Below are positions 5,983 through 10,664 of a stretch of DNA of 10,664 bases, piece by piece. Origin of the DNA: an uncultured Collinsella sp. (GTDB lineage Bacteria > Actinomycetota > Coriobacteriia > Coriobacteriales > Coriobacteriaceae); assembly GCA_902492185.1 (NCBI GenBank), contig CABUKY010000053.1:1-10664 (forward strand), in the 5' to 3' direction. A program made the translations under genes and the position numbers. Each line of letters starts with the position of its first letter. Position 1 is the first letter of the stretch. The notes under the pieces are model-generated. The model saw nothing but the letters and a program-made list of their open reading frames with translations, had not been told where the DNA came from and did no database searches.

Positions 5983-8982
5983 ATGGTTAACGATTTGGGC
6001 AATACGGACGACCTCGAGCTTATGCCGCTGGGCAGCAGTTATACGGTGCGGCGCGATCGCTTGATGAACGAACTTATCGCCAAGGGCCGAAAGGCCGGCA
6101 TCGTAGTCCTCTACGCGCCTGATGGCTTTGGGAAAACCTCGGTGTTGCTGCAGTATGCCCAAGAGGTTAAAAGCGATCCGACGCGAGGTCCCGTGCGGAT
6201 CATCGAGGCAGACCGCGCCATTGGGCGCGAGGTGTTTATGCAGCTCGAGGTCGTTACCGAAGAGCTTAAGGACAAGCCGCACTCCCTGATTGCAATCGAT
6301 AACGTGCCTAACCTCAGCCAGAGCGAGACCGAGGAGCTGATCGACCGAATCCGAAGCCTGCGTGCTATGGGGGTCGGGGTCTTTATGAGCTGCCGTCCTT
6401 CGAATCGCCAGCTGATTCATGGACTGGGCGATTCGATTAAAGTCAACGCGCAGATGCTCAAGGTGCATGCCTATGAGTATTCGGCGTGGGCATCGGCGTT
6501 TTCGATCAGCACATCGCTCGACTTCTATCAGCTTACGCAGGGCGTTCCCGAGCTCGTCTCGGCTATGCAGTCGGGACTATACGGGCAGGGAGACGTTGCC
6601 CAGATGCTCGAAAACGAAATTGTCAATATCTACGGTGCGGCACTTGTTGATCTGGCGTCGCTCGAGAACAACGCCCTGTTTAGTGTGGCATGCTTGATGG
6701 TCTTAATGGGTGAGGGCAATATTTCGGAGCTCGAGGCTTGCGGTGTTAGGCTTTCGGCGATTGACCAGTCCTATCTTGTCCGCGATTATCCCATTTTTGG
6801 CGTCGATCCGGCAGACCGGAGCTTTACCTGCTTGGGTACCGAGGATAATGCACGCCTGCGATTGCGCAAGCTGGTTGCCGAAATTCGCCCCGAACTCGTT
6901 GTGCGGGCGGCGCGTATATTGATTAAAGCGGGGCGCTGCGATACCGCGATGGACCTTGCCGACGCGTTTTTGGACCGCAGTGCGGTGTTGGAGCTTGCCG
7001 GGCAGTATGGGGTCGATCTGGCCCTGACGGGGCATGGAGGGGATATCTGCCGCGCGGCGCTGGGAAAGACCGAGGCAGATGGTCAGGCATCGGAGCCGAC
7101 GCCTGACGAGGCGCTCGGCATCTATCTGGCGGCGGTGAGCGTCTCCAATACAAAGCTCGCGCGGTATATGGCCTCAATTATCGAGCATGCGGGCGAGCAA
7201 GCGATTTGCGAGCTCGATCCCGTGTCGTGGAAGGTGGCGCACGCGTTTACGGCCGCCTGTTATGGAGATAGTGGTCTGGGACTTCCGGCAAGCCATACAG
7301 CGTTGGAAAGTGAGGCGTCTTGTGCCGCACTCGACATGCTGTCCGCACATGTCGAGATAAAGCATGGGCTGACTGAGCGGGCGAAGGGTGGTGAGATCCT
7401 CGCGGGGCTCAAAACGGATAAGGTCTACGATTGTGAGCTCGATATCGCGGGGACGTTTGTGCGGGCGGACCGCATGTTGACGGAGCTATTTGATGGGTCG
7501 TATGCAGGGACTGACGAGCGTGATGACGAGATGGCCCTGACGCTCGAGGCGCTCGAAGCGCGTGGAATCCGAGCGCTCGCCATCTGGGTGCGCATGGTAT
7601 TATCGGCACGGCGCCTGTTTGCCGGCATGCCGGTGACCGACGAACAGGCATTCAATGAGCTCGACCGTTTTGCCGTGCGCGTGCGTGACAATCAAGTCCA
7701 GTTGTTTGGCTTGATACTGGAAGGCTGGCAGTCGCTGGCCGAGGGGCGTCCGGTCAATGCCAAATTCCGTGCGGTGCAGGTGCTCAGGCTTGCCGAGGAA
7801 TCGATTGGATACATACGCGACAACGCACTGCTGCTAGAGCGCGCGGCGTACTTACGCAATACATCGATGGTATCGGTGCGTGAAGAGGCAGAGCTGCTCG
7901 ATTTGAGTCGGACGCAGGTCGGTGGTGCCGAGGCTTGGATGGTGGCGCTGCATTTGGCCTCCGCTGGCCGCGATAGCGACCTTGCAGCCTGGATGTCCAT
8001 GAACCGCCCAGGGATTTTGGATCCGTCGTATCGGCTGTTTGCGCGTCTTGCGATGCATTGTCTGGGTGAGCCGGCTGCTAGAATTCGAAAGAAACTCCCG
8101 GTGCGCGAGCTGTCGCGGTATTCGCTGCGTGACGACTTTGAGGGCGAAGGCGAGCGTCTGTTCCAGGCCGGCGATGCCGAGGGTGCCGATGTGATTGGTC
8201 ATATCGAGATCCGCATGTTTGGGGCGTTTCGCGCCGAGCGCGACGGGTTTCCCATCACGGATAAGATGTGGCGCCGCAAGAAAGCGGCGACGCTTGCCGA
8301 GCGGCTTGCACTGGGCATGGATGCACTGGTCGACCGCGAGACGCTGGCTATGGAGCTGTGGCCCCATGCCGAGTTCAATAGCGCTCGTAACAATCTGTAC
8401 TCGACGATATCGCGCCTGCGTTCGGCCTTGGGGCCGACACCGGACGGCAAGTCGTGTGTGTTGATTCAAAACGAGTGCATTGGGCTTAACGGCGATTACG
8501 TCAAGACCGACGTGCGGTTATTTGATCAGATAAGCCGCGAAGTTTTGGGAAATCGCACGGGTGCGCGCGGGCCCCATCTGATCGAGCTGTGCCTTAAGAT
8601 CGAGCAGCTTTACGCCGGCCCGTTGTATGTTCCCAATGGCTGTAATCCCACCTACTTTTTGCGTATGAGGCGCATTATGGAATCGAAGTATATCGACTGC
8701 ATGATTCGGGGCGCGAATGCCGCCCTAGAAGAAAACGACCTGCAGTCGGCGGTATGGCTGGTGGAGTCGGGGCTGCGGCAAGAGACGGCGCGCGAGGATA
8801 TGGTGCGTTGCGCTATGCGCGTCTACGGTGCGGCGGGGCGACGACGCGATATCATCGAGCTGTACAGTGGGCATATGCATCACCTGAGGGAGCAGGTCAA
8901 TGGCGTGCCCGAGCCCGAGACACGGCGTCTGTACGAGCGCTTGGTGGAGGGCAGGCTTAACCGAGTGCTCGTCGAGCGATAA
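5983..8982 (+). CDS. Large STAND-type ATPase regulator with C-terminal winged helix and BTAD
   Basis: A 999-aa predicted ATP-dependent transcription regulator. The N-terminal part (about 25-270) is a MalT/AfsR-like P-loop NTPase: Walker A A-P-D-G-F-G-K-T (45-52), Walker B L-I-A-I-D ending at Asp106, then an S-C-R motif. The stretch near 302-345 (R-P-E-L-V-V-R-A-A-R-I-L-I-K-A-G) resembles the start of the MalT helical arm; residues to about 735 look like degenerate helical repeats. A winged helix of the OmpR/SARP type begins near 739 (G-H-I-E-I-R-M-F-G) and includes W-R-R-K-K-A-A and R-N-N-L-Y-S-T-I-S-R-L-R; a BTAD runs from about 843 to the end (T-D-V-R-L-F ... V-E-S-G-L-R ... R-R-L-Y-E-R-L). 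Classical AfsR has winged helix and BTAD first, so the order is reversed here. No membrane segment or signal peptide is seen. GAGGAG at 5972-5977 supports the ATG. Targets and ligand are unknown. Confidence 0.88.
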   Translation: MVNDLGNTDDLELMPLGSSYTVRRDRLMNELIAKGRKAGIVVLYAPDGFGKTSVLLQYAQEVKSDPTRGPVRIIEADRAIGREVFMQLEVVTEELKDKPHSLIAIDNVPNLSQSETEELIDRIRSLRAMGVGVFMSCRPSNRQLIHGLGDSIKVNAQMLKVHAYEYSAWASAFSISTSLDFYQLTQGVPELVSAMQSGLYGQGDVAQMLENEIVNIYGAALVDLASLENNALFSVACLMVLMGEGNISELEACGVRLSAIDQSYLVRDYPIFGVDPADRSFTCLGTEDNARLRLRKLVAEIRPELVVRAARILIKAGRCDTAMDLADAFLDRSAVLELAGQYGVDLALTGHGGDICRAALGKTEADGQASEPTPDEALGIYLAAVSVSNTKLARYMASIIEHAGEQAICELDPVSWKVAHAFTAACYGDSGLGLPASHTALESEASCAALDMLSAHVEIKHGLTERAKGGEILAGLKTDKVYDCELDIAGTFVRADRMLTELFDGSYAGTDERDDEMALTLEALEARGIRALAIWVRMVLSARRLFAGMPVTDEQAFNELDRFAVRVRDNQVQLFGLILEGWQSLAEGRPVNAKFRAVQVLRLAEESIGYIRDNALLLERAAYLRNTSMVSVREEAELLDLSRTQVGGAEAWMVALHLASAGRDSDLAAWMSMNRPGILDPSYRLFARLAMHCLGEPAARIRKKLPVRELSRYSLRDDFEGEGERLFQAGDAEGADVIGHIEIRMFGAFRAERDGFPITDKMWRRKKAATLAERLALGMDALVDRETLAMELWPHAEFNSARNNLYSTISRLRSALGPTPDGKSCVLIQNECIGLNGDYVKTDVRLFDQISREVLGNRTGARGPHLIELCLKIEQLYAGPLYVPNGCNPTYFLRMRRIMESKYIDCMIRGANAALEENDLQSAVWLVESGLRQETAREDMVRCAMRVYGAAGRRRDIIELYSGHMHHLREQVNGVPEPETRRLYERLVEGRLNRVLVER

Positions 8983-9012
8983 AAAATGAGCGTCCGAATT
9001 GCTCGGACGCTC
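8981..9012 (-). terminator. Intrinsic terminator of yhbY (minus strand)
   Basis: A perfect 10-bp stem (GAGCGTCCGA 8988-8997 with TCGGACGCTC 9003-9012), loop ATTGC. The A run 8981-8986 becomes the T tract on the minus strand; the plus strand has none after the stem. The T tract overlaps the regulator's TAA stop. Confidence 0.88.
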
Positions 9013-9051
9013 GCAAGCTTGATGTATGCTGGCTCGCCGGATTGTTGGCTC

Positions 9052-9351
9052 TTAGACGAGCTTAATCTTCTCGATGTCCTTGCGCGAGGACTCGCGATAC
9101 AGCGAGAACTTGCGGCCGATAACCTGGACGACCTCGGCATGGCAGCGGTCGGCGAGCTCTTCGGCGGCCTCGCGGGCGGAAAGGCTGGAACCATCGAGTA
9201 CGGAGCACTTAACGAGCTCGTGCTTCTCCAGGTAGGCGACCGTCTGCTCGACGGTGCCCTCGTTGATGTCAGACTTGCCGATGATGATGGCGGGGTTGAG
9301 GTGATGGGCCATGCTGCGAAGCTGCTTGACCTGGGCTCCTGTCAGTGCCAT
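9052..9351 (-). CDS. YhbY family RNA-binding protein (CRM domain)
   Basis: A 99-aa single CRM-domain protein of the YhbY type, a small RNA-binding fold associated with the assembling large ribosomal subunit. Family hallmarks: the start A-L-T-G-A-Q-V-K-Q-L-R-S-M-A-H-H-L-N-P, the GxxG-like loop I-I-G-K-S-D-I (23-29), the helix with L-E-K-H-E-L-V-K (41-48), and the end V-V-Q-V-I-G-R-K-F-S-L-Y-R (74-86). Length is normal. The ATG is the family start, though the upstream ribosome binding site (GAAAGCGAG) is weak. It is read towards the large regulator and ends at its own terminator. The methyltransferase lies upstream on the same strand across a 182-nt gap that contains only a short GCCCC/GGGGC hairpin (9379-9393) without a T tract, so cotranscription is possible but not shown. 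Confidence 0.93.
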   Translation of the reverse strand: MALTGAQVKQLRSMAHHLNPAIIIGKSDINEGTVEQTVAYLEKHELVKCSVLDGSSLSAREAAEELADRCHAEVVQVIGRKFSLYRESSRKDIEKIKLV

Positions 9352-9533
9352 GGGTTCTCGCTTTCTATGTTATGGGGCGCCCCGCGATGGGGCCTTAATC
9401 TACGTGAGCTGTCCCACGATAGCGCAGGAACGGCGCGGTGTGGGGCGTGTTTGCCCAGTTCAAAAAGAATGCGGATGCCGAGCGGAAGAACTGCGCGGGT
9501 TACAGGCGGACGTGTACGGCGGCCGAAAGCGGT

Positions 9534-10421
9534 CTATGGACGGCCCGAAGAGACCGGCTCCCATGCAATAAACGCCCAACGGACCTTGCGGACGTGGTCG
9601 AGCATGTAGCGCCCCTGCGGCACGCCCTTGGGCCCCGGCTCGCCGGCATGGGGATTCTCAATCATATGCTGAGCGACGTAGTCGCGCAGACGGTCGATCT
9701 TATCCTCGTTACCGTGCTCGAGCATGCGGGAGAAGTCCGCCACGCCCGCCTCAAGGCTATCGAAGGTATCGCGACGAGGCGATTCAAAGTACGTAACCTG
9801 CGGCAGGGCACCCATCTGAATGAGGATATTAAAGGCATACACAAAGCCATTACTGCAGGTAACCGAGGCACCGATGGCATTCATCAGGTGCAGGTCATAG
9901 CGCGGGCTGGAGTTGGCGACCATCGTGACAGCACAACGCCGACGAGCCGTACGATCAAGCTTGGCAAGCGCGCCTTTTAGGTTGGTCGTGGTGACAGAGC
10001 GACTGGCAAAAGCAACATCTACCGCTTTCACGACCGGTCCAACTAAATCCCAGTCATCATCCCAAGCAAGCTCAAGTGGTGTAATGCGATCATCGAGCCC
10101 ATAGTACTCAATGCCAGCATCAAGCGTGCCCAACATAGCAGGGGAAAAGTCAGCAGCAATCACAGGATGTCCGTCTTGCGCAAGCGGAATAGCAATCGAC
10201 CCAGCCCCACATCCCATATCAAGCACCGACTCGCCAGGCTTTAACGCCAACAGCTTCATAAAGTCCCGGGCATACGGAGCAGTCTCAAGCGGCCGAAAAT
10301 GCCGAGCCCGTTTATCCCATTCAAAAGAATCATCAGCCCGCCGCCGACCAGCTTGCAAGCGCATCCATTCCTCATTCCAATCCGCAGAAAGCAGCTCAGA
10401 ACGAGCATCCCCATCAACCAC
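9534..10421 (-). CDS. Class I SAM-dependent methyltransferase
   Basis: A 295-aa protein with a Rossmann-type methyltransferase domain: motif I V-L-D-M-G-C-G-A-G (66-74), acidic motif II at Asp91 in V-I-A-A-D-F-S-P-A-M-L, and a later D-V-A-F-A-S segment (135-140). The N-terminal W-N-E-E-W and F-E-W-D-K-R-A-R-H-F (33-42) resemble the substrate cap of small-molecule methyltransferases, but the substrate is not identifiable. The start is GTG at 10421: AGGAGG (10429-10434 on the plus coordinates) lies seven bases upstream. An in-frame ATG 60 bases further up would add a hydrophobic stretch, but it lacks a ribosome binding site and its coding would overlap an intrinsic terminator, so I reject it. 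Control may involve the leader and terminator just upstream. Confidence 0.85.
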   Translation of the reverse strand: MVDGDARSELLSADWNEEWMRLQAGRRRADDSFEWDKRARHFRPLETAPYARDFMKLLALKPGESVLDMGCGAGSIAIPLAQDGHPVIAADFSPAMLGTLDAGIEYYGLDDRITPLELAWDDDWDLVGPVVKAVDVAFASRSVTTTNLKGALAKLDRTARRRCAVTMVANSSPRYDLHLMNAIGASVTCSNGFVYAFNILIQMGALPQVTYFESPRRDTFDSLEAGVADFSRMLEHGNEDKIDRLRDYVAQHMIENPHAGEPGPKGVPQGRYMLDHVRKVRWAFIAWEPVSSGRP

Positions 10422-10440
10422 GGGCCAACCTCCTAGCAAC

Positions 10441-10472
10441 AAAAAAGCGGCCCCTCCCAAAAGAAGAGCCGC
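10441..10472 (-). terminator. Intrinsic terminator upstream of the methyltransferase
   Basis: On the minus strand, GCGGCTCTTC pairs with GAGGGGCCGC (plus coordinates 10463-10472 and 10447-10456, two G-U pairs), loop TTTTGG, then six T (10446-10441). It ends only about 20 nt before the methyltransferase start, so it is either the end of an upstream minus-strand transcript or an attenuator. Confidence 0.85.
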
Positions 10473-10638
10473 AACCAGCATATATCAGAAAGAACCGATC
10501 CAACGCCAAACCGTCGCACCAGCAAAGTAGGGCAGAAGCGAAGCGACTGCCAAAGGGATTGAACCCAACCGAGGTCCCGATGTGCGGGAGCCCCGGGGAG
10601 GGCAAATATATAAGGTCGATCGCGAGTTCCGCACGAGC
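10473..10638 (-). other. Possible leader RNA of the methyltransferase
   Basis: No convincing protein is encoded. On the minus strand there is an AT-rich TATATATT (around 10605-10613) that could be a -10 element, with no good -35. Downstream the RNA can fold: CCCG/CGGG with loop CACAU extended to nine pairs with one mismatch (around 10569-10591), and GGCAG/CTGCC (10531-10551). The terminator follows. No known riboswitch class was recognised. Confidence 0.3.
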
Positions 10639-10663
10639 CGGAGAGCACTTAATGTGCTCTCCG
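10639..10663. terminator. Perfect hairpin at the right edge, possible terminator
   Basis: CGGAGAGCAC (10639-10648) pairs perfectly with GTGCTCTCCG (10654-10663), loop TTAAT. On the minus strand no T tract follows. On the plus strand the next base is T and the window ends, so a plus-strand terminator is possible but cannot be judged. Confidence 0.5.
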
Positions 10664-10664
10664 T

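Noticed and set aside
8986..9609. 207-aa plus-strand frame opposite yhbY
   Set aside because: It is antisense to a clear YhbY protein, and its start lies inside the yhbY terminator stem.
10422..10481. Membrane-anchored version of the methyltransferase starting at ATG 10481
   Set aside because: The hydrophobic peptide is a by-product of the T-rich terminator; there is no ribosome binding site before this ATG, whereas GTG 10421 has AGGAGG at ideal spacing.
10414..10648. Two small minus-strand frames (63 and 71 aa) at the right edge
   Set aside because: They run through the terminator, lack good ribosome binding sites and show no recognisable family.

Overview
The window reads as chromosomal DNA of a high-G+C Gram-positive bacterium. 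The gene content and order (rplM-rpsI followed by glmM, a stand-alone glucose-type PTS EIIA, nagB, and a very large regulator ending in a SARP-like DNA-binding/BTAD region) fit the class Coriobacteriia, and Collinsella or a close relative is my best guess. That placement comes from recognising protein families and gene order, not from a database search.

Layout. Positions 1-639 hold no convincing protein gene: the tail of an unidentified upstream transcript, a very strong terminator (64-97), two 33-bp direct repeats, and a striking tandem array of imperfect palindromes with an exact 62-bp period (344-552). A patatin-like hydrolase gene follows (640-1518). A good promoter (1582-1609) then drives rplM (L13) and rpsI (S9), closed by a terminator. 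Next come glmM (2641-3978), a PTS EIIA gene (4050-4547), a 271-nt hairpin-rich leader with its own promoter, and nagB (4819-5538) with a terminator. After a 384-nt AT-richer regulatory interval lies a 999-aa regulator (5983-8982). It combines an N-terminal MalT/STAND-type P-loop ATPase and a long helical middle with a C-terminal winged helix plus BTAD. The right end is read on the minus strand: a YhbY/CRM RNA-binding protein (9052-9351) and a class I SAM-dependent methyltransferase (9534-10421). An intrinsic terminator sits just upstream of the methyltransferase's ribosome binding site.

How the genes may work together. rplM-rpsI-glmM links ribosome synthesis to the cell-wall precursor pathway: GlmM makes glucosamine-1-phosphate for UDP-GlcNAc. 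EIIA and NagB bring sugar phosphorylation and glucosamine-6-phosphate breakdown into the same neighbourhood, so synthesis and catabolism of amino sugars sit side by side, apparently under separate promoters. The large regulator has no obvious target in the window. Its upstream region carries several palindromes and direct repeats that could be operators, possibly its own.

The items most worth a second look are the period-62 palindrome array with compensatory changes, the reversed domain order of the regulator, the structured nagB leader, and the attenuator-like leader of the methyltransferase.
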